A stretch of 64,000 nt of DNA from Sanghuangporus weigelae (GCA_033182465.1 CP137324.1:2046001-2110000); one strand, 5' to 3'; shown: positions 1-9,978, numbered from the stretch's first letter. Program-made: numbers and translations. Notes: generated by a model from the letters alone, not told the origin.

Positions 1-725
1 CCCACCAGCAGAGCTTATGCAGTTCATGATATGCCTTGGACCATACTCTACACCGACCCGACACCTTAACACTGACGTGCGAGTTATGCTTACCCTCGCT
101 GGGCCTCGAGATGAATTCCGAAGAATCACATACCGAGCAGCCTACATCGCTCCAAGAGCAAAGATGCCACTCAATGACGGCAATGACATCGTTATGGAGT
201 ACTGACAGTGGAGCATTCCATATCGGAGCACCACCTCTATTGTCTCAGTCAGCAACTCCAAAGAATTCTGTCATAGTGGAGACGACCTTACAAAGATTGG
301 AGCAAAGTGGAGCGAAGCGCAGCAGGATGACAAAGGAACAGATGTAATGGTGGAGGAAAGTGGAGTAAAGTGGAGACAGGATGAGTAAGAAATAGGACGG
401 AAAATGGAATATCTGGGAGCATAAATAGTTGTAGGATTAGGCCCTCATTTCCCCATCTTTCGATCCTCTTAACACACTGGTGTAAAGCTTGCCCTACAGC
501 GAGCTATTACTGTGTGCTTTGTACTATCACGCCTCTTGGAAATCCCAATCTGCTTTACTATTACCTCGTATCTGAAAACATCCATAACTCGGACCGCGAC
601 TAGGAAGGCTAGTAAGGGACCGCGTGGTACAGCCAGACGTGGGTAGATAAGATCACCTCTGCACAACACACCGCTGCTTAGGCAAAAGGATTGAACCGGT
701 GTAACCCCGGGCCTACTCCCTAACA
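1..725 (+). repeat. 5' LTR, right-hand part
   Basis: This matches the last 725 nt of the LTR at 9987-11503 with no difference that I could see. It ends in CCTAACA at 725, followed directly by the primer site. It contains the TATA-like box, the presumed transcription start and the R/U5 region. A cluster of TGGAG-containing words at about 297-395 (AAGTGGAG three times) lies just upstream of the TATA-like box and could be promoter elements. Confidence 0.95.
421..466 (+). promoter_or_regulatory. LTR core promoter: TATA-like box and presumed RNA start
   Basis: ATAAATAG at 421-428 lies 34 nt upstream of 455. The 12 nt from 455 (ATCTTTCGATCC) are the exact reverse complement of the primer site just after the LTR. 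In Tf1-type elements the RNA 5' end itself base-pairs with the primer site, so 455 is the natural guess for the RNA start. The spacing to the TATA-like box agrees. The same sites recur in the 3' LTR at 11199-11244. Confidence 0.6.
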
Positions 726-727
726 TT

Positions 728-739
728 GGATCGAAAGAT
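728..739 (+). other. Primer-binding site, self-priming type
   Basis: GGATCGAAAGAT starts 2 nt after the LTR end. It is complementary over all 12 positions to 455-466 in the LTR, and the match stops at both ends. I do not recognise a tRNA 3' end here. Self-priming by the RNA 5' end is known for Tf1 and relatives; its use here is inferred from the match. Confidence 0.7.
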
Positions 740-786
740 CACTCGCTAGTTTTACCACCACCTCTCACGGGCAAGGTTCTTGGCTA

Positions 787-1128
787 GTGTTTTATCGAGG
801 CGAGGACCGTCGACCTCAAGTCCCTATCGACGTCACTAGTTTCGAGACTAGTACCCATATCGAATCCTCAGGACAAGTGCACATCCTGGAGAACGACAAA
901 CCCGATTCACTTAAATCACATATCTACTATCATAACCCCTACAACGACGAAGTGTACCTAATAGCAAAGGCATCTGGTAGCCCTGCAGTTGGGAGCACGC
1001 AAACAACAACCACGAAAGTAGCAGCAGTCCCTTCCACTATTGCTACATTCGACGAGAAAGGAACTACTTGGTTAACAGCACCAAGGAACAATAACCCTGA
1101 AGCATCAGGCGAGAAACGAAGTTCATGA
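787..1128 (+). other. Open frame in the retrotransposon leader, no ATG
   Basis: A frame of about 113 codons is open here but has no ATG; it could only begin at GTG or another non-AUG codon. Its stop overlaps the ATG of the next frame as ATGA at 1125-1128. Ribosomes scanning from about 455 would meet no AUG before 1125, so this is more likely leader sequence than a protein. I saw no recognisable domain in it. Confidence 0.25.
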
Positions 1129-2159
1129 ACCGATCAGGAAACACCAACAACAGAAGTAACGGTCATCGAACGAACGAACGGGCGAACGATAATCAAACGA
1201 GGTTCACACCTAGATCCCTCGACGAACGAGTTCAACACATCACCAACAGACTACGTAGTCTGGAAAGCGATCACGACATACTATACGCGACAACGAACCA
1301 CAGCATATTGTATCCACCAGTGATCAGAAGGCTACAAGAAAGGGTTGAAAGACTGGAAGAACGAACTGCAAACACGGGGCAGTCAAACAGTCTACCAACC
1401 GGAGCATACGCGACAGCAGTAGGAGATCGATTCGAAGCACTCGAAACAACTACTCGAAGAATTGGAGCACAGGTAGCAGCTCTAGAGAGATATACTCTGG
1501 AATTGGATCGAGCAGCAGGGGCACTCAATCAACGGGTCATAGACGGAAACGGAGTACTTGACCGAGAGCTCAACGCTATCCGGAACAGGATTACTGCTCA
1601 GGAACAACAACTACAAACGATTGAGACGAGAGTCGGAGAGCTTAACAGGACAGCTCTAGATCAACCAAGGATTGTTCAAGACATCCATAACCTGCGAGAA
1701 GCCCTACTCCAACTAGGACAAACAATCGAGTCGAGTCAACGCACCTACGCAGCTATACTCACATCGGTACAGACAACCGAAACTACCTCAAGGAATATAC
1801 TCGAACACGCTCAACGAATCCGAGAAGTAGCTCAGGCAGCACAACGCTGGGAATACTTTCTACCAAGAGAGAGAGCCCAACAGGAACAGAGTTCTGACGA
1901 ATCAGTGTCCTCAGACGAAGAAGCATCACGAAGGCCATTCTTACTCAGAACCCCACCTCGAACGGTTATCATCCAAGTACCAACAGTACCTGCAGTACCA
2001 GCAAGTGGTTCAGTAGCAACCCAAGCGCCAGAGAATCCACCACCACCATCCTATTCACCACCAGCAGTGCCCATAAGCACTTACGATCATGTCGACAACC
2101 GACCAGAAGGTGCAAGCACTGGAGCAGCAACTACAGACTCTTCAGACACAACTCTCTAA
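1125..2159 (+). CDS. Retrotransposon accessory ORF ahead of gag, coiled-coil protein
   Basis: The predicted product has 344 aa. The first 40 residues are Asn/Arg-rich. From about 45 to 250 it is rich in Leu, Glu, Arg and Gln with heptad-like spacing, as expected for a long coiled coil. The tail (about 250-344) is acidic, then Pro-rich (an ENPPPPSYSPP-like stretch). It has no zinc knuckle. Its ATG is the first in the presumed transcript. Its 3' end overlaps gag by 71 nt in a different frame. A role in particle assembly would fit its place before gag, but that is inference. I recognise no family. Confidence 0.7.
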   Translation: MNRSGNTNNRSNGHRTNERANDNQTRFTPRSLDERVQHITNRLRSLESDHDILYATTNHSILYPPVIRRLQERVERLEERTANTGQSNSLPTGAYATAVGDRFEALETTTRRIGAQVAALERYTLELDRAAGALNQRVIDGNGVLDRELNAIRNRITAQEQQLQTIETRVGELNRTALDQPRIVQDIHNLREALLQLGQTIESSQRTYAAILTSVQTTETTSRNILEHAQRIREVAQAAQRWEYFLPRERAQQEQSSDESVSSDEEASRRPFLLRTPPRTVIIQVPTVPAVPASGSVATQAPENPPPPSYSPPAVPISTYDHVDNRPEGASTGAATTDSSDTTL

Positions 2160-3177
2160 ACACAGCATCAAGCTTCCGAAGTACTATGGCAAGCGAAGCG
2201 AAGATATTGATCTGTGGATTAGTCGATGTATCTCGAAGCTGGCACAGCATGGAGTCAAGGATGAGGAGGAGATCGCAAAGAGCCTATTTGCGGCACTAGA
2301 AGGCGACAGCTACGATTGGTTTGCAGAGAAGAATACCCTAACATCACTCGATGCCAATGGGAAACTGAAACCAGTACCTGCGATTATCGCTGCAACAAAT
2401 GGAATGTTCGCATCACTCAAGGACATGCTGAACTGGATGAGGATCCGAGCAGGACATCCGATCATTGGAGAACAGGAAGCCCTATTCCAACTACTATGCA
2501 TCCAGCAGAAAGGAGCAAGCATTAGGGCGTACAACGACGAATTCCGACGACTCAAAGCACGAGCACCAGACACGATGGATAAGCAGATGCTCAAGTACAT
2601 CTATGTCAAAGGACTAGACATGTGGGTCAAACGACGAGTCGAATCTGTACAACCCGATGCTTTCGAGAAGAACGACCTCGATGCATGGATGGAATGGACA
2701 AGCAACCTAGCAAACTCTGATGCCAGGCAAAGGCTCATGGGCAGTCAAACATACACCCCGAGATTCAAATCGAATGGACAGTCATCTTTCCGACCACCAG
2801 TACAAACAACGAAACGAGATCCAGACGCCATGGATGTAGATGCACTCCGAGGCTTGCCGAAGAAGGGAGGCAAATGCTACAACTGTGAAAAGTCAGGACA
2901 TTACGCAAAGGAGTGCAAGGCACCAAGGAAGCAAAAGGGTTCTTCCTCTAAGCGGCCGAAGAAGACTAATGGTGTAAAACGGAGGACGATGACAACACGA
3001 ACAATCGATTTCAAGGAAACATGTCCCGATCCACACTGCCGAAGGCCAGTCCACTACGACCATGTAGCATGGGCTAAAGGCGACGAATCAGCAGGATGGA
3101 CTTGCAAGCATGACGAAGAATACCGAAACAACATTCGCAAATCCCTAGCAAGTAAAGAGCAACAGGGAAAAGATTAA
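2089..3177 (+). CDS. gag: Gag (capsid/nucleocapsid) protein
   Basis: The predicted product has 362 aa. The middle (about 30-225) resembles the Ty3/gypsy gag capsid region. A zinc knuckle CYNCEKSGHYAKEC (CX2CX4HX4C) lies near residue 265, followed by a Lys-rich stretch. A second Cys/His-rich patch (CPDPHC, HYDH, CKHDE) sits at the C-terminus, which is not part of the usual gag layout. The start overlaps the upstream ORF; the pol ORF begins 104 nt after the stop, so gag and pol are separate frames with a gap. Confidence 0.9.
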   Translation: MSTTDQKVQALEQQLQTLQTQLSKHSIKLPKYYGKRSEDIDLWISRCISKLAQHGVKDEEEIAKSLFAALEGDSYDWFAEKNTLTSLDANGKLKPVPAIIAATNGMFASLKDMLNWMRIRAGHPIIGEQEALFQLLCIQQKGASIRAYNDEFRRLKARAPDTMDKQMLKYIYVKGLDMWVKRRVESVQPDAFEKNDLDAWMEWTSNLANSDARQRLMGSQTYTPRFKSNGQSSFRPPVQTTKRDPDAMDVDALRGLPKKGGKCYNCEKSGHYAKECKAPRKQKGSSSKRPKKTNGVKRRTMTTRTIDFKETCPDPHCRRPVHYDHVAWAKGDESAGWTCKHDEEYRNNIRKSLASKEQQGKD

Positions 3178-3281
3178 GACCTCCATCGAACGAGACTGCG
3201 CGATGTGAGTGTGACAAGGGTGACGAGAAAGGTTTCAACAACCAGTGTTTCAAACCTCCTGGGTTCAACCCCAGTGAAGCG

Positions 3282-6200
3282 ATGTACAATAAGCGATTGC
3301 CAATACAAGCATTGCATCCCCGATTACCTATTCGAGTGAAGGTTGGAACAAAGACCCTAGCAGTCAAAGCGTTAATCGATTCCGGAGCTACATGCAGCAC
3401 GATACACCCCAACTTGGTACGACACTACAGCCTATTCAAAAAGAGGCTTGATCACCCTCGACCTTTGAATAATGCGGATGGAAGTCCCAACCAAGGAGGA
3501 GCAATCACGCACGAGGTCTACACATTAATTTTTGATGGACCTAAACCGCAGCCACAAACGTTGGCAGTAGCAACCACAGGACAGGATCAAGTGATCCTAG
3601 GAATTGACTATTTGGCCAAAGTCAATCCCGAAATTGATTGGAAGAATCAAGTATGGAATCGGAATGGTAATTCGATACCATTCGAGCTCAACGTCATACG
3701 AGCTACCAAGAAGCGAAGGCACAGGAAGCGCAAACGGAAACGGCAAACGAAAGGCAAACCTGACAAGACAAGACCTAGGCATAACACGAAGCAACAGGCT
3801 CAGGACAGAGACAACTATCGACACTCTGGAGCACCAGGAATAATATTTGCGCCAAGGAGAGACAACAACGGACACTCTCACGAAACGAAGCCACAAGCGA
3901 AGCCGGAAACCAGACCAGCAACACCAAGACTGGAACAGGCAAAACAGACACCAGAAGTGAAGAGTCCGAGCACGGAAAATATACCAGACTCTGCAACGAA
4001 ACAGCCACAACAGGAAACGGCAAACAAGCATCATCGAGATGAGGAGGAAATAAACTACACTCCCAAGCGATGGAAGAAACAGGCACCACAAGGAACGAGT
4101 ATAGTGCAACGACGACCAAGGCACATACCGAGACGGATGATCCCAGCATGGCAATTGTACCAGACATCCGAAGGCGAAACAGAAGAGATAACAGGCAAGC
4201 ATAGCCTAGACGAACAGGAGGAAATAAACGACTCTCCGAAACGTTGGAAGAAACAACCACCACAGAAGACACACCCACTGAGGCAAAACATGCCGGAAGA
4301 TGAAGAACTCTGGCCATCACCAGAAGAAAACCCGGGCATGAAGTATAGGATACGACCACGAAAGACACGGTATCCAGAGAAGCCAGTGGCAGGCATTATA
4401 CGACCGAGAACGGCATCGTTAATGCGAGGAGCTAGTCCCACACCGAAGCGTACAAGATGGGCAGACAACGAAAGCGATATCGAGATGCAAGACGAGCAGG
4501 AGACAACAGAAGACACTCCTATGCACGATATAGAGCCAGAAGACATTGAAAGTCTTAGGACGACCAACCAACCAGCTACCCTTACCAGAAAGGAAGAGCT
4601 CGCTGCAAAGCTAGAGCTAGACATCAATCGAAATTGGTCACCAAGGCAGCAGAACCAAGTCTCACAGCCTCTGAACAAAGCGAGTTCAGTATCCCAGCAG
4701 TATTCTCAACAAAAGGCAGCTGCAGAAGGACTACTAGGAACACAGAAACGAGATTGGCGAAAACTCCTACCAAAGGAAATAGAAGACTACGCAGATGTCT
4801 TTGATCCTGACAAGTCAAGAAGGTTACCCAAGCATACGAAATGGGATATGGCGATTAACCTCAAAGAAGGAGTACCATTACCGAAACCAAGGCCTATTAT
4901 CAAGCTCACACGAGAAGAGCAGGCAGCACTCGATGCTTATGTCAAAGAGTTACTTGACAAAGGATGGATTGAAAAGGTTCAACCACATGAACCATGTCCG
5001 GTAGCAGCACCAGTCTTCTTTGTAGGAAAGAAAGACGGAGGAGCACGAGCAGTAACCGATTACCGAGACATCAACGACACGACAGTATCAGATCCATACC
5101 CGATACCGATCATGAGTGTTCTCCCAGAGAAACTGGAGAAAGGAAAATTCTTCTTTACACTCGACATGCGATCAGGTTACAACAACCTGCGAATCCGAGA
5201 AGGAGACGAGTGGAAGGCAGCATTCCGAGTTGGCAATGCAGTCTACAAGCCAAAGGTCATGATGTTTGGAATGAAGAACTCACCTGCAGTATTCCAACGA
5301 TTCATGAATGACAACTTCGAATATTGGCTCAGGACAGAAGAAGCACTCAACTATTTGGACGACCTTATTGGTCAAGCACAAACTGAAGAGGAACATTGGA
5401 AACTCCTCAGGGCAATTCTACAGAAATGCCGAGAGCTCGACATCTACCTCAAAATCGAGAAATGTCACTTCCTCCAAACCCAGCTCGACTACTTGGGATT
5501 TGTAGTAGGAACGAAAGGCATCCAGATGGATCCTTATAAGCTCAAAGCTATTCACGAATGGCCAGTGCCAAAGACGAAACGACAAGTTCGAAAGTTCCAA
5601 GGATTTTGTAACTTCTACCGAAGATTCATCAGGAACTATGCCGATACATTCGCACCTATTGGCGACCTTATCAAAAAGGATCGCAAGTTCATATGGGCAG
5701 AGGCACAAGACAAAGCATTCGAAAGTATCAAGAAGGCATTCGAAACGGAAGTCGCATTGGCAATGCCAAAGCCAGACAAATCATACACATTGGAAACCGA
5801 CGCATCCGATGTAGCGATTGGTGCAGTCTTACAACAAGAAGACAACCAAGGAGAACTGAGACCTTTAGGTTTCATGTCGAAAACTCTAACGAACACCCAA
5901 CGAAACTATCCGACGCATGACAAAGAGATGCTAGCAATCATGGAAGCACTCAAGCATTGGAGACACCTATTGGAGGGAACCAAAGAACCAGTAACAATCC
6001 GAAGCGATCATGCAAACCTCCGATACTTCATGACAGCTCAGAATCTATCGAGACGTCAAGCGAGATGGGCATTAGAGTTATCACGATATAACTTCAAGAT
6101 TCTCCATTGGCCAGGCAAGAAGAACCAAGCTGACGAGCTATCACGACGATCCGACTATATGCCAGAGGACAAGGACAACTTAGGAGTTACCTTATTACCT

Positions 6201-7760
6201 CCTGATACGATCAAGCAACAAACATTGCGACGCACAGAGATCAACGGTCTATACAAGCTAGAAACTGAAATGGTCACTATCTCTGATCCTATTATCCGAA
6301 CGATCAAGAGGAACTACAATACCGAGGAGGCTAAGAAGGAGATTCAGGCGATCAAGCAGAGCAACGGCTACAGTTACAGGAACGGCTTGCACTACGTAAC
6401 CAATGCATTATATATCCCGCCGTCCGCCAACCTACGAGCGTTGCTAATCCGAAGGCGCCATGATCACAAACTTGCAGGCCACCCAGGAGCAGAAAAGACC
6501 ATAGAGCTTGTAAAGCGATCATACTATTGGCCGAAGATGGAAGAAATGATCCGAGCATATACCGCAACCTGCGACATATGTCAGCGTGCAAAACCGATTC
6601 GACAGTTTCGAAATCCGCCGCTCCAACCGTTGGAGGCACCACATCAACCATGGGAAACCATAACCTGTGACCTGATTACCGACTTACCAGTCAGCAATGA
6701 AGGCTACAGTGCGATACTCGTTATAGTGGACAAACTCACTAAAATGGGGAAGTTCATTCCTTGCCAAGGAATACCCAATGCTAAGCAGTTGGCACGTTTG
6801 TTCCGCCAACATGTCTTCAAATACTACGGGGCCCCTAAACGAGTAATCTCCGACCGAGGTAGCAACTTCACCGCGCAATTCCTCAAGGAGTTCTGCAGAC
6901 TCATCGATGTCGATTGGAAAACTAGTACAGCGTATCATCCACAAACCGATGGTCAAACCGAGCGACTAAATCAAGAGCTTGAACAGTACTTACGCTGCTA
7001 TGTGTCCTACCGACAAACAGATTGGGCAGAGTACATCGATATAGCAGAATTCGCCTACAACAACAGGAAGCACAGTACTACACATCAGTCACCATTCTAT
7101 ACACTGTATGGATGGCATCCTCACCTGGACGTTGCGGAGACCGGTGATTCAAACGTCCCAGAAGCAATAAATCACCTAGAGGAGCTTCGACAAGTACAGC
7201 AAGAAGCCTATAATTCGATTAGGCAAGCGAATGAGGCAATGAAGCTTTATGCAGACCTGCATCGAGGCAAACTGCCAGAGTACAAGCCAGGAGACGAAGT
7301 GTTACTAGACATGAGGAATCTCAGTCGATTGGAACCAACGAAGAAACTTGCAATGAAATGGGCAGGGCCTTATAAAGTCGAGAAGGCAGTCGGACAAGTG
7401 TCATTCAGATTACGCTTACCCGAAACCCTTCCGATCCACCCAGTGTTTCATGCGAGTCTTCTCAGGCCTTACAAACGAAAGGAATACCCTGGAAGACCCA
7501 CTTTGGATGAACCACCACCTATTGAAGTGGAGGGAGAAGCAGAGTACGAAGTGGAGACAATTCATAACACAAGACGTCATCGGAGCAAGGTCCAATACCT
7601 TATCCAATGGAAAGGATACCAGGAGCGAACATGGGAGCCACTTGACAACCTCAAGAACTCCTATCAAATGATCGAAGCATTCCATAAAAAGTATCCTCAG
7701 GCAATCCAGCCACCGAACCTTAACCAATGGATCGCCGCACGAAAACGAGTTAGGCAATAG
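3282..7760 (+). CDS. pol: Pol polyprotein: protease, RT, RNase H, integrase, chromodomain
   Basis: The open frame has 1492 codons. In order: aspartic protease with DSGATCS near residue 34; a long charged, low-complexity linker (about 145-480) rich in Lys, Arg, Gln and Thr; reverse transcriptase with YLDD; RNase H with an ETDASD-type start; integrase with an HHCC zinc domain (DICQRAKP) and the DDE core (CDLITDLP, SDRGSNF, E in the usual place); and a C-terminal chromodomain (WKGYQERTWEP). This is the chromovirus order. The chromodomain would steer integration to marked chromatin. The unusually long protease-RT linker is a feature of this element. Confidence 0.97.
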   Translation: MYNKRLPIQALHPRLPIRVKVGTKTLAVKALIDSGATCSTIHPNLVRHYSLFKKRLDHPRPLNNADGSPNQGGAITHEVYTLIFDGPKPQPQTLAVATTGQDQVILGIDYLAKVNPEIDWKNQVWNRNGNSIPFELNVIRATKKRRHRKRKRKRQTKGKPDKTRPRHNTKQQAQDRDNYRHSGAPGIIFAPRRDNNGHSHETKPQAKPETRPATPRLEQAKQTPEVKSPSTENIPDSATKQPQQETANKHHRDEEEINYTPKRWKKQAPQGTSIVQRRPRHIPRRMIPAWQLYQTSEGETEEITGKHSLDEQEEINDSPKRWKKQPPQKTHPLRQNMPEDEELWPSPEENPGMKYRIRPRKTRYPEKPVAGIIRPRTASLMRGASPTPKRTRWADNESDIEMQDEQETTEDTPMHDIEPEDIESLRTTNQPATLTRKEELAAKLELDINRNWSPRQQNQVSQPLNKASSVSQQYSQQKAAAEGLLGTQKRDWRKLLPKEIEDYADVFDPDKSRRLPKHTKWDMAINLKEGVPLPKPRPIIKLTREEQAALDAYVKELLDKGWIEKVQPHEPCPVAAPVFFVGKKDGGARAVTDYRDINDTTVSDPYPIPIMSVLPEKLEKGKFFFTLDMRSGYNNLRIREGDEWKAAFRVGNAVYKPKVMMFGMKNSPAVFQRFMNDNFEYWLRTEEALNYLDDLIGQAQTEEEHWKLLRAILQKCRELDIYLKIEKCHFLQTQLDYLGFVVGTKGIQMDPYKLKAIHEWPVPKTKRQVRKFQGFCNFYRRFIRNYADTFAPIGDLIKKDRKFIWAEAQDKAFESIKKAFETEVALAMPKPDKSYTLETDASDVAIGAVLQQEDNQGELRPLGFMSKTLTNTQRNYPTHDKEMLAIMEALKHWRHLLEGTKEPVTIRSDHANLRYFMTAQNLSRRQARWALELSRYNFKILHWPGKKNQADELSRRSDYMPEDKDNLGVTLLPPDTIKQQTLRRTEINGLYKLETEMVTISDPIIRTIKRNYNTEEAKKEIQAIKQSNGYSYRNGLHYVTNALYIPPSANLRALLIRRRHDHKLAGHPGAEKTIELVKRSYYWPKMEEMIRAYTATCDICQRAKPIRQFRNPPLQPLEAPHQPWETITCDLITDLPVSNEGYSAILVIVDKLTKMGKFIPCQGIPNAKQLARLFRQHVFKYYGAPKRVISDRGSNFTAQFLKEFCRLIDVDWKTSTAYHPQTDGQTERLNQELEQYLRCYVSYRQTDWAEYIDIAEFAYNNRKHSTTHQSPFYTLYGWHPHLDVAETGDSNVPEAINHLEELRQVQQEAYNSIRQANEAMKLYADLHRGKLPEYKPGDEVLLDMRNLSRLEPTKKLAMKWAGPYKVEKAVGQVSFRLRLPETLPIHPVFHASLLRPYKRKEYPGRPTLDEPPPIEVEGEAEYEVETIHNTRRHRSKVQYLIQWKGYQERTWEPLDNLKNSYQMIEAFHKKYPQAIQPPNLNQWIAARKRVRQ

Positions 7761-7935
7761 TTGCATCACATGCACTCCACCCGATGGAGCCGCTTATGGA
7801 TCCACAATAGAGACGATGAGTAAGGTCCCCAATGACCTTACCAAGCGATGACATCAATGTGGCACACCAAAGCGAGAGCAGAGATAGAAGAATTAGGCAA
7901 GACATCGCCGACATACCAACAAGATGGTATAAAAC

Positions 7936-9012
7936 ATGGAGAACTTCGAGTTAAGGAACAACAACTCGAATCTCAACAGCTCTACTTCACTGCAGACGAA
8001 CCACTACTCAGCTATGCCTATTTTCGACGAGCTACATGCATTCTGTCAACCAGAAGATGCACCAGAATGGACATTTACACTCAGGCCACCGACCGAACGT
8101 TATCAATGGCCACAGCTGTGCAACCGATTCAACGAAGAGAACTACGAAGACGAAATCGTACCCCTATGCCCAGGAAAGTACTTCGACGATCTATTTGACA
8201 AGTGGAACGCAGTCCACCACAACCGAGACGAAATACCCCATCTTATGATGGCGAATCACTCAGACGAGTGGTTATTCAAACTCAGTAACCCTCGAGACGC
8301 AGCATTACGCCGACTCAATGATGATGCATTTCTAACCTACGCGATCGAACTCGAAACACAAGCATTACATCGAGGCAAGATCGACTTTAGGCACGAAACG
8401 ACATACAAGAACATCATGGGCATCTATCATTCGGCAATTCAAATTTGCGCCTACCGACGAGACATGACTACCGCAATTCTTAACCGAATGATGCGATGGA
8501 GTCACTATCATCCGATGAGCATCGATGCGATGAAGTACATTATATACATAGCCGACCAGACGGGCTTCTATGCATCCCACACCATGCAGTTCATGACGGT
8601 ACTCAACATGACGAAGTATTACGAAGGAACGAGATACCGAACGGTTATTGAAGCAAGGAACTCTACTACGGACGAGGTACCACTCGACAACATCGAGCAC
8701 CACGTAGTCGAAGGCAAAGAGGTTAACTACGACCCTCATTACCTTATGGAACTCAACAACCGAGAGGAAGAAGCCAGAGAAAAACTACAGGCTACACGAC
8801 ACCCCTTGCTGGAAGATCTGATGATCTCAGTCTACCAGTACCCGAACGAACTCTACCAGCCGGACGAGATGCTTACTATGTCGGAACAGGAGGACATGTA
8901 CATACACTCCGACGATACAGAGTCAAGTGAAGAAGGTGAAAGTAGGGAACTATATACCCCAGCGAACTCGGCCCAGACTACACCTGAGGCTGAAGAATCC
9001 GAAGATTTGTAA
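7936..9012 (+). CDS. Retrotransposon ORF downstream of pol, unknown function
   Basis: The predicted product has 358 aa and starts at ATG 7936, 175 nt after pol. The centre (about 90-240) is rich in Tyr, His, Met and Arg and looks globular and helical. The last 90 residues are strongly acidic with Glu/Ser runs. I see no signal peptide, membrane segment or envelope-type features. The position is where some LTR elements carry an env-like or accessory gene. I recognise no family. The intact frame in a young element suggests that it is translated. Confidence 0.7.
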   Translation: MENFELRNNNSNLNSSTSLQTNHYSAMPIFDELHAFCQPEDAPEWTFTLRPPTERYQWPQLCNRFNEENYEDEIVPLCPGKYFDDLFDKWNAVHHNRDEIPHLMMANHSDEWLFKLSNPRDAALRRLNDDAFLTYAIELETQALHRGKIDFRHETTYKNIMGIYHSAIQICAYRRDMTTAILNRMMRWSHYHPMSIDAMKYIIYIADQTGFYASHTMQFMTVLNMTKYYEGTRYRTVIEARNSTTDEVPLDNIEHHVVEGKEVNYDPHYLMELNNREEEAREKLQATRHPLLEDLMISVYQYPNELYQPDEMLTMSEQEDMYIHSDDTESSEEGESRELYTPANSAQTTPEAEESEDL

Positions 9013-9551
9013 ACAACTCTTCTTTTATGCAACCCCTTTCCCATATCGTGACCCGACATGGTCAATTATGCATTTCATTCTTACCTTATGATATTTATGG
9101 TCACATCCGACCAAATTATGCTTTATGCACCTCTTTATTTCACGCTTATTCGGCCAACCAGCACAAATGAAGCACTATGCAGAAGTGTCAAAGAACCTAC
9201 AAGGGCCTAGACATTTTGTATATTGTTTTATTGTGCCGGCTCCGAATTAGCAGATTATGCCTACTTTTTATTATCCTCTATGCAACGGAGAAGCCAAAAG
9301 TTTACGTGAAGTCACTCCCTTGCATTATGCTAGGATGTGCCTTCACGCTGAAAGGCACTCCAATTACACTCTTTCTTCGAAAAACTCCATTTGGGGGTTG
9401 AAGAGCCGTAGGTAAACACCTGGAACTTCACTCCCAAATTGGTATAAGACTTATTCATTAACGACTTTATGATTTCTTTCTTATCACTTTCAATTGCGTC
9501 ATATTCTTTACATGATGCACATTTCATATTCATATCCCTTCCCACCACCCT
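9013..9551. other. Retrotransposon internal non-coding stretch
   Basis: This AT-richer stretch lies between the 358-aa ORF and the end of the antisense ORF. It contains repeated TTATG words and no long plausible frame on either strand. It may hold the 3' ends of the two convergent transcripts. Confidence 0.5.
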
Positions 9552-9867
9552 TTACAAGTCAATGTCTTCCCAGACACCCTTTTCACGACGTTCCTGCGAA
9601 GCAATACCTGCATTTTCGACGACTGGATCGATATCCTCAACGTCATAACCGAGCGCAAGGTGAACTCGAAGCGCGACAGTAGTAACATCGCGCTGGAACG
9701 ATTGCATTTCGAAGTCAGCCTCCTAGAGGATGATTAACAACTCGAAACGGCACAGAGCATGCATCACTTACCTGAGCACGCCTCTTACGCTCCAAAATCC
9801 AATGATTTATGCCGAAAATCGCGACAATAACGACAAAAACAGTAACAGCAGCGGCGACTTTCGACAT
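9552..9867 (-). CDS. Antisense two-exon ORF in the retrotransposon, small single-pass membrane protein
   Basis: On the minus strand a frame starts at ATG 9867 with a good context (CCAAAATGTCG). Exon 1 is 9867-9772, ending CAG before GTAAGT, a consensus donor. Exon 2 is 9722-9552, after CTCTAG, with a TTAATC branch-like site. The 49-nt intron and the in-phase junction fit fungal splicing. The predicted product has 88 aa: a hydrophobic segment at about 4-21, then a basic cluster (ERKRRAQ), then a soluble acidic tail. I recognise no family. It is too short for an envelope protein. Splicing is inferred from sequence only. Confidence 0.5.
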
Positions 9868-9978
9868 TTTGGAGCAGAGATGATGATGGTTTGATAGCAA
9901 AAATCAACCATCACTAGGCGACCCTTTATCCGAGCTTTCTCACGGATTAGGATGAACATTTCTCCGAAAGTTCATCTT

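Noticed and set aside
3597-4678. Minus-strand frames of about 200 codons opposite the pol linker.
   Set aside because: Low-complexity shadow frames of the Lys/Arg/Gln-rich linker; no ATG context or domain.
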